This document shows, piece by piece, positions 43,430-51,823 of a DNA stretch of 64,000 bases (its first letter is position 1; each line of letters starts with the position of its first letter). The notes beneath the pieces are model-generated. The model had not been told where the DNA came from and ran no database searches. It saw only the letters and a program-made list of their open reading frames with translations. The stretch is taken from the NCBI GenBank assembly GCA_964462985.1, contig CAYXAA010000001.1, positions 245,823 to 309,822 on the forward strand, written 5' to 3'. The position numbers and the translations under genes were made by a program. Origin of the DNA: CAYXAA01 sp964462985 (GTDB lineage: Bacteria > Pseudomonadota > Alphaproteobacteria > Rhizobiales > Stappiaceae).

Positions 43430-44365
43430 GGCGGTGCAGGCGGTACAGATCGCGGCCACGTGGCGATGATCCGTGCCGCAACAGCCACCCACGACATGAA
43501 GCCAGGGCATCTTCCGGCGGAGAGCATGGAAGCGGCGGCCGAGGTCTTCGGGATCGCCGGAGTCGAGCGTCCTAGCGACGTTGAGTTCGGCGTGGCTCCG
43601 CTTCGAGGCATTGGCTCTGAACCCGCCAATGCGCCTGAGCCACGGCGCGTCCGCCGTGAGGACCGCCTCCAGATGAACTGGATGCGCGCAATTGATCATG
43701 TAGAACGCCGGCGCGCTTTCCGTTACGGCGTCGACCATCGTAATTGCCTCGCCCAAACCGATGCCGGACGGCAATCTTCCGTCTGTCTCCACGGTGAAGG
43801 AGATCACCACGGGCACTCCTGCGTCTGCCGCCGCAAGCGCGATGCCGGCCGCCTCCTCTGCCATGGTCATGGTCATGCCTGAGACCATGTCGACGCCGGC
43901 GGCCGCAAAGACCTGCACCTGAGCGGCGTGGTAGTGACGCGCCTCTTCAACTGTCATTCCCTCGCCCGCGACATAGCCATCGCCACGGGGTCCGAGGCAG
44001 CCGGTAATCAGAAACGGCGCCGTCCGCGTCCTGTATTCGGCCATCAGTTCCTGCATCAGCTCCACGGCGCGACGGTTGACCGCCTCAAGACCCTCAGGCG
44101 AGTAGCCGAGTTTTGCGCCCCAGTCCGGATTCGCCCGCCAGGTCGGGGTCTGCAGAATGAAGCCAGTACCGCTCCGCACCGCCAAGTCCGCAAAGGGCCG
44201 GTAGTACGCCTTGAGCGTCTCGCGTCCCTCCGGCGTCGTGACGAGGACAAAGGACGCGAACATGGGAAGGTCCACGCCCTTCTGGAAGATCAGCGTCGTC
44301 TCCAACCCGCCATCGGCCAGGAACAAGCAGCCGGCCCGGTGCGGAAGGCTGTCAATGCTGTGCAT
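43427..44365 (-). CDS. Homocysteine S-methyltransferase family protein (copy 2)
   Basis: A 312-residue paralogue of the gene at 41551. It keeps the same landmarks: LADGGLETTLIF, ITGCLGPRGDGYV, INCAHP and GGCCGTDHRHV. It is converged on by the TetR gene, whose stop lies about 30 bases beyond this gene's stop. The start at 44365 is chosen to match the length of copy 1; the open frame continues 37 codons upstream without similarity. Both copies share a GGCCAATTG motif 45-50 bases upstream of their starts. Confidence 0.85.
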   Translation of the reverse strand: MHSIDSLPHRAGCLFLADGGLETTLIFQKGVDLPMFASFVLVTTPEGRETLKAYYRPFADLAVRSGTGFILQTPTWRANPDWGAKLGYSPEGLEAVNRRAVELMQELMAEYRTRTAPFLITGCLGPRGDGYVAGEGMTVEEARHYHAAQVQVFAAAGVDMVSGMTMTMAEEAAGIALAAADAGVPVVISFTVETDGRLPSGIGLGEAITMVDAVTESAPAFYMINCAHPVHLEAVLTADAPWLRRIGGFRANASKRSHAELNVARTLDSGDPEDLGRRFHALRRKMPWLHVVGGCCGTDHRHVAAICTACTA

Positions 44366-44561
44366 CAAGAACCCCAATCTTCTTGCGGCGCCGGACCGCA
44401 GCGGACATTCAATTGGCCAAGTTGAAGTCGGTCCGACCGACGTTGGCACCGGCGCATCATCATCGGATGCGCTCATGGTCTCACATGTTCGGCTTATTCG
44501 GCGGTTAACCCGCTCCTGCCCAAGCCGGGCGGCTTATGCAGTCGCAACGCAACCGGCGGCT

Positions 44562-45527
44562 CTATTGTGCCACCAGCACGTCGGTGCAAGCCTTGGGCAG
44601 CGCAGACATGCGCAGCGGCGGCTTTGGTTTCGCCGGTTTGGCATCCTTCTTCGGCACCCAGGGTTCGTCCGACAGCCACCACGTCAACTCGCTGCCGCAG
44701 CCGTCGCCGGGAGGCGGTCGGTCCTGGTCCTTACAGCCTGAACTGCCGGCGGGACAGGCAATGCGGATATGGAAATGGTAGTCGTGCCCCCACCACGGCC
44801 GCACCTTCCTCAGCCAACTGCGGTTGCCGGTCTCGAAGTCGCACAAGGCCTTCTTGATCGCCGGGTTGACGAAAATACGGGCGACGCGCCGATCCTGGGC
44901 GGCGCGGCGGATCAGACGAGCGTGGCTGTCGGACCACTTGTTTGGATCCACACGGCGGTCGGCCCCCTTGACGTCGAGCGGTCCCTTCAGCATCGACACC
45001 GCGCTCATGGTCTCGCGCTCCTGACGGCTGAGCTGCCGGTTCGGCATCGGCGTGAGCCAGACGTCGGCATCAAGCCCGATCTGATGGCTGGCATGGCCCG
45101 AAGTCATCGGCCCGCCACGGGGCTGGGCCAGGTCCCCAACCAGAAGACCGTTCCATCCCAGAGCAGGCGCATCGGCGGCAAGCCGTTCCAGCACGGCGAT
45201 CAATTCGGGATGTCCCCAGTTGCGATTGCGCGACAGTCGCATCACCTGCCAGGTGGAGCCATCGACCGGCAGCGCCTTCGCACCGGCGAGACAGCCTCTG
45301 GCGTAGGATCCTATGGCGCGAGCGGCGAGCGGCGCCGGACCGTTGGCGGCGCCGAACAGTGTCTTGGCGACCGCATCGGGCCGAACGGAAATGGGCGTTT
45401 TTGCGACGGACGGCGATGGCGCGGCGATGACACCGGAATCCGGCTTTGGTTGCGGCAGCGGCGCGGTGCACGCCGACTGCGGTGCAAGCACGGCGGCGAG
45501 GACAAGCAGCGCCAGGCGCATCGGCAT
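44562..45527 (-). CDS. mepA: Penicillin-insensitive murein endopeptidase MepA
   Basis: A 321-residue exported metallo-endopeptidase that cuts D-Ala-meso-DAP cross-links in peptidoglycan. It has an N-terminal signal (LALLVLAAVLAPQSAC), with a possible but weak lipobox, and the MepA metal motifs GHASHQIGLDADVW and WWGHDYHFHIRI. A proline- and lysine-rich segment lies near the C-terminus (KKDAKPAKPKPP). It would work in the periplasm during cell wall growth. Confidence 0.93.
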   Translation of the reverse strand: MPMRLALLVLAAVLAPQSACTAPLPQPKPDSGVIAAPSPSVAKTPISVRPDAVAKTLFGAANGPAPLAARAIGSYARGCLAGAKALPVDGSTWQVMRLSRNRNWGHPELIAVLERLAADAPALGWNGLLVGDLAQPRGGPMTSGHASHQIGLDADVWLTPMPNRQLSRQERETMSAVSMLKGPLDVKGADRRVDPNKWSDSHARLIRRAAQDRRVARIFVNPAIKKALCDFETGNRSWLRKVRPWWGHDYHFHIRIACPAGSSGCKDQDRPPPGDGCGSELTWWLSDEPWVPKKDAKPAKPKPPLRMSALPKACTDVLVAQ

Positions 45528-45656
45528 CTTCTCCCTTCGAACGGCGGATCGGCTCGAAACGCCGTATCGACACGCTAGCGCGGCGATGTTTACGAAGGCT
45601 TAACCACAGCTAGATCCGACCTGAACCAACTGGCCGGATACTGCCGATCCTGTCCG

Positions 45657-46691
45657 TCAATCCGGCCAGGCGGTCATCCTTTCGGCCAGAGCGTCGAGCA
45701 GCAGCGTGTTATCGCGGATGATCCGATCCGCAACGCCGTTCAGAATGATGATATTCCCAGGCCGCGTGTTGTCCAGCGCCGCTGCCTCAGCAGGGATCGT
45801 GCCGTCAAGACGGATGTGCTCGGTGCCGGCGGCCTCACTGAACAACCATTCGGCCTGGTAAGCCACCGTCGTCGCCTGTCCGTGATGCAGGATCGACAGC
45901 AGCGGCAGGTCGTTGGTCGGGGACAGCCAACCGATTGCCCCCCACGAAGAGGCCTCGGCAAAGCTGTAGCCGCGCTCGATCGTCCGACCGGTGCCGAGCG
46001 AAACCATGACAATGTCCTCGGGTGCCCAGCCAAGCTTGCGGGCCTCGATATATGCCGCCATCACGGGATTGTTCATGAACACGCCGCCGTCGACCATCAC
46101 CTGCTCCTTGCCGGTGCTGAGGTTCTCCACGCGTGCCGGCTCGAAGTAGGTCGGCGCCGCAGTCGTGGCACGAACAGCCTGCCAGAAGTAGTAGTCGTCC
46201 GCGGCGCGGCCATCGCGCTCCCGGCCGTTCGTCATGAACACCGCCTTTCGCGCTTCGATATCGTAGCCGGTAAGCACCACCTTGGTTAGAGCGGAGGCGA
46301 GCGAGGTCCAGCCCAAACGGTCCTTCAGCGCCCGCTCGAGCGGCCGTTCGTCGTAGCGCTCGTCGAACAATCCAAACGGATTGGTCACAAGGCGTTCGAT
46401 CACCGGTCGGCGTGCGAACACCTCTCGAGCTTCGACCTCGTAGAAGGTCCGCAGTTCGTCGATGGTCGCCGCCGGGCGGCCGGAAAGGTCGTCCGGCTTC
46501 GGCGCAGCAAGACCGGCGGCGATGATACCGCCTGTCGATGTGCCGGCAATGAGATCAAAATAGCGATGCAGCGGCTCGGTCTTGCCGCGGCTGCGCAGGC
46601 GGCTTTCAAGCGTTTGCAAAATTCGGACCGGGATCAGCCCACGGACGCCACCGCCGTCAATGGTCAGAATGAAACGCTTTCGTGTCACCAT
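45657..46691 (-). CDS. Patatin-like phospholipase (CapV-like)
   Basis: A 344-residue serine lipase of the patatin fold. The oxyanion motif GGGVRGLIP is at residues 13-21, the nucleophile is S52 in GTSTGG, and the catalytic aspartate is D201 in VDGGVFMNNP. The layout resembles CapV-type phospholipases that act as effectors in CBASS defence, but no cyclic-nucleotide synthase, ubiquitin-like or HORMA gene is near, so here it is simply a cytosolic phospholipase of unknown role. Confidence 0.88.
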   Translation of the reverse strand: MVTRKRFILTIDGGGVRGLIPVRILQTLESRLRSRGKTEPLHRYFDLIAGTSTGGIIAAGLAAPKPDDLSGRPAATIDELRTFYEVEAREVFARRPVIERLVTNPFGLFDERYDERPLERALKDRLGWTSLASALTKVVLTGYDIEARKAVFMTNGRERDGRAADDYYFWQAVRATTAAPTYFEPARVENLSTGKEQVMVDGGVFMNNPVMAAYIEARKLGWAPEDIVMVSLGTGRTIERGYSFAEASSWGAIGWLSPTNDLPLLSILHHGQATTVAYQAEWLFSEAAGTEHIRLDGTIPAEAAALDNTRPGNIIILNGVADRIIRDNTLLLDALAERMTAWPD

Positions 46692-46799
46692 GTCTCTCTC
46701 GCAATACGATCACTAAACCCTTGGTGGAGATTACGACGAAGCAATGACGGCTGAGGCGTTACTCAAGGCGCAATCCGCGGCAACTCTCGGAGCGCCGAG

Positions 46800-47585
46800 T
46801 CAGCCCCGGCCTGCAAGGTCCGCGACGGCGGCGACGAGGCGGTCGATGTCCTGTGGCCGGGACAGACGATGGTCCCCGTCCTTGATCAGGGTCAAGACGA
46901 CATCGTCGACGGCCAGGCACTCCGTGAGACGCAAAGCGTGCTCCCAAGGGACGTCCGCATCCTGCTGCCCCTGAAGGATCACAACCGGGCAACCGATCTC
47001 GATCGTGCCGCCAAGCAGCAGGTTGTTGCGGCCGTCATCGATCAGGGCCCGCGTCACGATATAAGGTTCCTCGGAATAGTCCGAGGGGCGCTCATAGCGG
47101 CCAGTCTCGAGGATCTGGCGGCGGATTTCGTCCGTAAACTCCCGCTTCCACATCAGCTCTTCGGTAAAGTCCGGAGCGGGCGCAATCAGCACCATGCCGT
47201 TGAGGCGGTCCGCCTGTCCAGAACGGCGCAAGGCACGGGCGACGAGCAGGGCGATCCATCCCCCCATCGACGAGCCGACGATGATCGTCGGTTCGCGGCA
47301 AAAGCGATTAAAGACGGCAAGAGCCTCCTCCGTCCAGCGCGAGATCGTACCCTCCTCGAAGGCGCCGCCCGACACACCATGGCCGGAATAGTCGAACCTG
47401 GTACAGGCGCGACCGTGTTCGCGCGCCCAATCCGAAAGCGCCACCGCTTTGGTGCCGGCCATGTCCGACTTAAAACCCGACAACCAGAAGATGCCGGGGG
47501 CGGAACCCGTATCGCGCAGGACCTTGATCTCACGGGCCGAGGCGCCCGTGCCGACAACGATGCTGGCTGGCTCGGAATGGGTCAT
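46800..47585 (-). CDS. Alpha/beta hydrolase
   Basis: A 261-residue serine hydrolase. The nucleophile elbow is GSSMG at residues 104-108 (S106), after LSGFKSDMAGTKA and FDYSGHGVSGG that form the oxyanion region; the histidine is likely in DGDHRL near the C-terminus. I start at ATG 47585, seven bases from GGAGGG; ten more residues would be added by the ATG at 47615. It is divergent from the glycosyltransferase gene across a spacer with paired motifs. Confidence 0.85.
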   Translation of the reverse strand: MTHSEPASIVVGTGASAREIKVLRDTGSAPGIFWLSGFKSDMAGTKAVALSDWAREHGRACTRFDYSGHGVSGGAFEEGTISRWTEEALAVFNRFCREPTIIVGSSMGGWIALLVARALRRSGQADRLNGMVLIAPAPDFTEELMWKREFTDEIRRQILETGRYERPSDYSEEPYIVTRALIDDGRNNLLLGGTIEIGCPVVILQGQQDADVPWEHALRLTECLAVDDVVLTLIKDGDHRLSRPQDIDRLVAAVADLAGRG

Positions 47586-47684
47586 GGCGTTTCCCTCCGC
47601 TTCGGCCTGTCGCATTTCCCGATCTGCATCTCGCGCCGGCCATGGGAAGACCTGCCGACGCCACGATCTCCGGGTGCATCCATT

Positions 47685-47727
47685 CTCTTTAAAGGATAAA
47701 GGGGGCAGAGATATCCTCTAAAGAGGA
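47685..47727. promoter_or_regulatory. Paired operator-like motifs in a divergent spacer
   Basis: The motif ATCCTCTAAAGAG at 47713-47725 (plus strand) recurs with one change on the minus strand at 47685-47697 as ATCCTTTAAAGAG. The plus copy is itself part of a palindrome, TCCTCTAAAGAGGA (47714-47727, arms of 6 bp around AA). The pair lies between the divergent hydrolase and glycosyltransferase starts, as expected of a shared regulator site. The regulator is unknown. Confidence 0.55.
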
Positions 47728-47768
47728 CAAAATGCCGGGGTCGGACCTGCATCGGACTTGTTGAACAC

Positions 47769-48983
47769 GTGACCACGCTTGCCAGGACGCCCGTGCGTCG
47801 GACGATTCTCCAGATCATTCCCGATCTTGACACCGGCGGTGCGGAGCGGACGGCTGTTGACGTGGCCAGGGCGCTGACGGCGGCCGGGCACCGCGCCCTT
47901 GTGCTGTCGCGAGGTGGCCGGCTCGTCGAAGAGCTTGAGCGCGCGGGCGCCAAGCATGTTCTCTTTCCGGCTGCGGCAAAGAATCCGTTCACGATTCTGG
48001 TCAATGCCTTTCGACTTGCCCGCCTAATCCAGCGCGATGCGGTCGACCTTGTCCATGCACGCTCGCGGGCGCCGGCATGGTCGGCCCTCCTGGCCTGCCG
48101 GATAACCGGAACCCCCTTCGTCACCACCTATCATGGTATATACAACCAGAAGACGATAATAAAGGCTCTATACAACTCCATTATGGCGCGCGGCGACGCC
48201 ATCATTGCCAATTCCCACTACACGGCGAAGTTGATTGCGGAACGCCACCCGTTCGCCCGCGGTCGCATCACAGTCATTCATCGCGGTTCCGATCTGGCGG
48301 CGCTTGCCCCCGAGGCCGTGGACGAGGAGCGGCGAGCAGCCTTGCGCCAGGCGTGGCGGCTGCCTCCCGAGGAGGAGGTGATCCTCAACATTGCCCGCCT
48401 CACCCCCTGGAAGGGACAGCGTGTGCTGATTGATGCGCTCGAACATTTGATGCGGTCCCGGCCCGCGGGCTGGATCGCCGTGCTTGCCGGTGGCGATCAG
48501 GGCCGCGACGACTATCGCCGCGAGCTGGAGCAGCGTATCGAACGGGCAGGTCTTAAGGAGCGGGTCCGCTTGCCGGGACACTGCGCCGACGTGCCGGCAG
48601 CTCTGTCCCTCTCCCGGGTCGCAGTGGTGGCTTCGGTCGAGGCCGAAGCGTTCGGCCGGGCTGCGGTCGAGGCGCAGGCGGCTGGCGTGCCGGTGGTGGT
48701 CACCGATCTTGGCGCCGCGCCGGAGACCGTGCTGGCGCCGCCGGAGGTTGCCGAGTGCGAGCGCACCGGATGGCGGGTACCGCCTGGAGACCCGTCGAAA
48801 CTTGCCGAAGCAATCGCCACCCTGCTCGACCTGGGAGAGGATGCCCGCAGCACCATCGCTGCCCGGGCTCGGGCCCATGCCTTGCAAAATTTCACGAGAG
48901 AAGCGATGTGCGCAGCCACGCTCGCGGTCTATGATCGCGTGTTTGGCGAACCAACGGCCCTCAATCCAAGCGATGGCGGTTGA
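47769..48983 (+). CDS. Glycosyltransferase family 4
   Basis: A 404-residue GT-B glycosyltransferase. The N-terminal acceptor domain opens ILQIIPDLDTGGAERTAVDVARAL, and the donor domain has LNIARLTPWKGQ and the EAFGRAAVEAQAAGVPVV motif with its conserved glutamates. The start is uncertain: GTG at 47769 has no clear ribosome site, while GTG at 47793 is preceded by CAGGA. Such enzymes build envelope polysaccharides or LPS core; no other envelope gene is adjacent. Confidence 0.85.
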   Translation: MTTLARTPVRRTILQIIPDLDTGGAERTAVDVARALTAAGHRALVLSRGGRLVEELERAGAKHVLFPAAAKNPFTILVNAFRLARLIQRDAVDLVHARSRAPAWSALLACRITGTPFVTTYHGIYNQKTIIKALYNSIMARGDAIIANSHYTAKLIAERHPFARGRITVIHRGSDLAALAPEAVDEERRAALRQAWRLPPEEEVILNIARLTPWKGQRVLIDALEHLMRSRPAGWIAVLAGGDQGRDDYRRELEQRIERAGLKERVRLPGHCADVPAALSLSRVAVVASVEAEAFGRAAVEAQAAGVPVVVTDLGAAPETVLAPPEVAECERTGWRVPPGDPSKLAEAIATLLDLGEDARSTIAARARAHALQNFTREAMCAATLAVYDRVFGEPTALNPSDGG

Positions 48984-49169
48984 CTTTGGCGCGGTTTCGC
49001 CGGATTTTCTTTCTTCCAGCTTCGTTCGATCCTTGAGCCTCGGCGTCCTGCGTCCGGGGCTGTTCGTTTAGACCTTGCGGAAGCCGGTAGAGGCAACCGT
49101 GGTCGAGAGACATGCCGGATCGAGCAGAGCACTGGAACCTGGACCGAAACGTTAGAGGAGACTGCAACC

Positions 49170-49712
49170 ATTCGCCGTCCATTCCGAGCACCGCCCCCTA
49201 CGAAGGAAGGCCCCCGCGTCAATGACGAAATTCGCGTTCGCGAAGTCCAATTGATCGACCATGAAGGCGAAAACCGGGGCATCGTGCCCACGGAGGAGGC
49301 GCTGGCGATCGCACAGGATGTTGGGCTCGACCTCGTAGAGATCTCGCCGAACCAGAACCCGCCGGTTTGTAAGATCCTCGACTATGGCCGCCACAAGTAT
49401 GTGGCCCAAAAGAAGGCCGCCGAGGCGCGGAAGAAGCAGAAGACGGTCGAGATCAAAGAGATCAAGATGCGTCCGAACATCGACACGCACGACTACGACG
49501 TGAAGATGCGCAATATGAAGCGGTTCTTCGACGAAGGCGACAAGGTCAAGGTGACCCTCCGCTTCCGTGGCCGCGAAATGGCGCACCAGGAGCTCGGCGT
49601 CGCGCTGCTCAACAAGGTTCGCGACGAGACCGCCGACATCGCCAAGGTGGAATCGACGCCGAGGCTCGAAGGTCGGCAGATGGTGATGGTGCTTGCGCCG
49701 CTGCAGCGCTGA
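49170..49712 (+). CDS. infC: Translation initiation factor IF-3
   Basis: A 180-residue IF-3. I place the start at ATT 49170, nine bases after GAGGAG at 49155-49160; this gives the native N-terminus IRRPFRAPPPTKEGPRVNDEIR, which earlier ATG choices would cut off by 27 residues. The rare ATT start is the basis of IF-3 autoregulation in bacteria, since IF-3 rejects it. Both domains are present, linked near KKAAEARKKQK. A terminator follows at 49736. Confidence 0.95.
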   Translation: MRRPFRAPPPTKEGPRVNDEIRVREVQLIDHEGENRGIVPTEEALAIAQDVGLDLVEISPNQNPPVCKILDYGRHKYVAQKKAAEARKKQKTVEIKEIKMRPNIDTHDYDVKMRNMKRFFDEGDKVKVTLRFRGREMAHQELGVALLNKVRDETADIAKVESTPRLEGRQMVMVLAPLQR

Positions 49713-49735
49713 GCCTCCATCCGGTTCAAAGCATC

Positions 49736-49760
49736 AACCCGGCGCTTGCGCCGGGTTTTT
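49736..49760 (+). terminator. Rho-independent terminator after infC
   Basis: AACCCGGCG at 49736-49744 pairs with CGCCGGGTT at 49749-49757 around a four-base loop, and five T run to 49760. It lies 24 bases after the infC stop. rpmI and rplT therefore need their own promoter in the 200 bases that follow, or rely on read-through. Confidence 0.88.
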
Positions 49761-49969
49761 GCCTTATGGCGCAGGTCTGCTTCGCCTACGGTCGCTTGCA
49801 TTCCACATCGACCGCGCGTATAAGCCCACGTCCCGAGCCGCCCGGCTCTGCGGGGCCGATCCGGGTATGTCGGAGGGCCACTGCAATACGGGCATGCCGT
49901 GGCGGCTCAGCCAGCATCCAACAACCACCGGAACGCCCAGCGCGCGGGCCGGACAAGAAAGGACGCAAA

Positions 49970-50167
49970 ATGCCCAAGCTGAAGACGAAGTCCGGCGCCA
50001 AGAAGCGCTTCAAACTGACCGCGACCGGTAAGGTCAAGACCGCCCAGGCAGGCAAGCGGCACGGCATGATCAAGCGGACGGCGAAGTTCATCCGCAACGC
50101 CCGCGGCACGACCACGCTCTCCGAGCAGGACGCCCGCATCGTCAAGCAATACATGCCCTACAGCTGA
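49970..50167 (+). CDS. rpmI: 50S ribosomal protein L35
   Basis: A 65-residue, very basic ribosomal protein. MPKLKTKSGAKKRFKLTATG at the start is diagnostic for L35. The ATG at 49970 follows AAAGGA, and all longer starts are in non-homologous sequence. It is followed after 37 bases by rplT, the standard pair. A leader of about 200 bases after the infC terminator precedes it, where L20 autoregulation could act in principle. Confidence 0.98.
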   Translation: MPKLKTKSGAKKRFKLTATGKVKTAQAGKRHGMIKRTAKFIRNARGTTTLSEQDARIVKQYMPYS

Positions 50168-50204
50168 GCCACGGCGAGTTTAAAGACCTCAAGGAGTTAT
50201 CGAC

Positions 50205-50561
50205 ATGGCGCGCGTCAAGAGGGGCGTTACCGCCCACGCCAAGCACAAGAAGGTTCTGAAGGCTGCCAAGGGCTTCTATGGCCGGCGCAAGAACACCATC
50301 CGCACGGCCAAGGCCGCTGTCGACAAGAGCCTGCAGTACGCCTACCGCGACCGCAAGGCCAAGAAGCGCACCTTCCGTGCGCTCTGGATCCAGCGCATCA
50401 ACGCCGCCGTGCGTGAGCACGGCCTGACCTACGGCCGCTTTATCGACGGGCTGAACAAGGCGGGGATCGAAGTCGACCGCAAGGTCCTGTCCGACCTCGC
50501 CATCCGCCAGCCGGAGGCCTTCAAGGCTCTGGTCGAAAAGGCGCAGGCCGCCGCGGCCTAA
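50205..50561 (+). CDS. rplT: 50S ribosomal protein L20
   Basis: A 118-residue ribosomal protein, MARVKRGVTAHAKHKKVLKAAKGFYGRRKN at the start in part, with the helical C-terminal domain ending KALVEKAQAAAA. L20 binds 23S rRNA early in 50S assembly and can repress its own operon. It lies directly after rpmI and is followed by a terminator at 50608-50644. Confidence 0.98.
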   Translation: MARVKRGVTAHAKHKKVLKAAKGFYGRRKNTIRTAKAAVDKSLQYAYRDRKAKKRTFRALWIQRINAAVREHGLTYGRFIDGLNKAGIEVDRKVLSDLAIRQPEAFKALVEKAQAAAA

Positions 50562-50607
50562 GGCATCCCGCGTCCGGATGGATGCGGCAGCCTCGCGAGA
50601 TCCTAGG

Positions 50608-50644
50608 GAGGGCGCGTCCGCCGGGCGCGTCCTCCTTGCTTTTT
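50608..50644 (+). terminator. Rho-independent terminator after rplT
   Basis: GAGGGCGCG at 50608-50616 pairs with CGCGTCCTC at 50626-50634 with one G-T pair, loop of nine, and five T follow at 50640-50644. It closes the ribosomal protein operon, 46 bases after the rplT stop. Confidence 0.72.
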
Positions 50645-50721
50645 AAGGGGTGTTCTCGCCACGCGGTGCGGCCGGCCTATATGATCCCGGCGATCCTTCT
50701 GTTTCCTGCCGGGACCCGTTC

Positions 50722-51738
50722 ATGAACCTTTCCGTCCTCGATCTCGCCTTCATTACCGAGGGGGCGACCGCCGCCGACGCACTCAGGAACTCGCTCGACC
50801 TGGCCCGTCATGTCGAAGCCCTCGGCTACCGCCGCTTCTGGCTGGCGGAACATCACAACATGGTCGGGATCGCGAGTGCCGCCACTGCCGTCGTCATTGG
50901 CCATGTGGCCGCCGGCACCAGAACGATCCGGGTGGGCGCGGGCGGCATCATGCTGCCGAATCATGCGCCGCTCATCATTGCCGAGCAGTTCGGAACGCTG
51001 GAGACGCTGTTTCCCGGTCGCATCGATCTCGGGCTCGGCCGGGCGCCGGGCACCGACCAGTTGACGCTGCGGGCGTTGCGGCGAAGCAACGAGAGCGCCG
51101 AACGCTTTCCGCAGGATGTGCTAGAACTGCAGGCGCTGCTCGGTCCGCTACAGCCCGGCCAGACGATCCAAGCGGTTCCGGGAACAGGCACCAATGTGCC
51201 GCTGTGGATCCTCGGCTCCAGCCTGTTCGGGGCCAAACTTGCTGCAATGCTCGGGCTACCCTATGCCTTCGCCTCGCATTTTGCGCCAGAGGCTCTGGAA
51301 CAGGCGCTTTACGTCTATCGCAGCGGCTTTCAGCCTTCTGCCCAGCTGCAGGAGCCCTACGCCATGGTCGGTGTCAATGTCATCGCGGCCGACACGGACG
51401 TCGAAGCGACGCGCCTCGCCACCTCGCTGCAACAGCGCTTCTGCGACATGTTCCGCGGCAGCCGCGGCCTGCTGCCGCCGCCGATCGACGATATCAACGA
51501 CTACTGGACACCACTGGAGAAGGCGCGGGTACATCAGATGATGGCCTGCTCGTTCATCGGCTCGCGCCAGACCGTGAAGCAACAACTCGCCGACTTCACT
51601 GATCGGATCAAGCCGGACGAGTTGATTGTTGCCTCCGCGATCTTCGACCACGGCGCACGGTTGCGGTCCTACGAGATCCTCGCGGAGGTGGGCACGGAAA
51701 TCCGCCGCGAGCGCGAACGGTCGGAACCCCTCGCGTAA
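50722..51738 (+). CDS. LLM-class flavin-dependent oxidoreductase (YhbW-like)
   Basis: A 338-residue luciferase-like oxidoreductase. LARHVEALGYRRFWLAEHHNM and RIDLGLGRAPGTD are characteristic of the YhbW/alkanal monooxygenase-like branch. The start at 50722 is preferred, since the frame upstream has 24 residues without similarity. The substrate is unknown. No flavin reductase is adjacent. It converges on the M42 peptidase gene. Confidence 0.87.
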   Translation: MNLSVLDLAFITEGATAADALRNSLDLARHVEALGYRRFWLAEHHNMVGIASAATAVVIGHVAAGTRTIRVGAGGIMLPNHAPLIIAEQFGTLETLFPGRIDLGLGRAPGTDQLTLRALRRSNESAERFPQDVLELQALLGPLQPGQTIQAVPGTGTNVPLWILGSSLFGAKLAAMLGLPYAFASHFAPEALEQALYVYRSGFQPSAQLQEPYAMVGVNVIAADTDVEATRLATSLQQRFCDMFRGSRGLLPPPIDDINDYWTPLEKARVHQMMACSFIGSRQTVKQQLADFTDRIKPDELIVASAIFDHGARLRSYEILAEVGTEIRRERERSEPLA

Positions 51739-51823
51739 TGGTCGCTACGGTTGTTAAGCCCTGAAAGCCTGGACGCCGCGCAGAGAATGGGCACCAGACC
51801 CGGCATGCAGGCCATCCGCGTGC

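Noticed and set aside
45657..46691. CBASS defence system around the CapV-like patatin
   Set aside because: No CD-NTase, Cap2, Cap3 or HORMA/TRIP13 gene nearby; the neighbours are mepA and an alpha/beta hydrolase.
49251..49712. infC starting at 49251
   Set aside because: It would remove 27 conserved N-terminal residues and lacks a ribosome site; the ATT at 49170 fits better.
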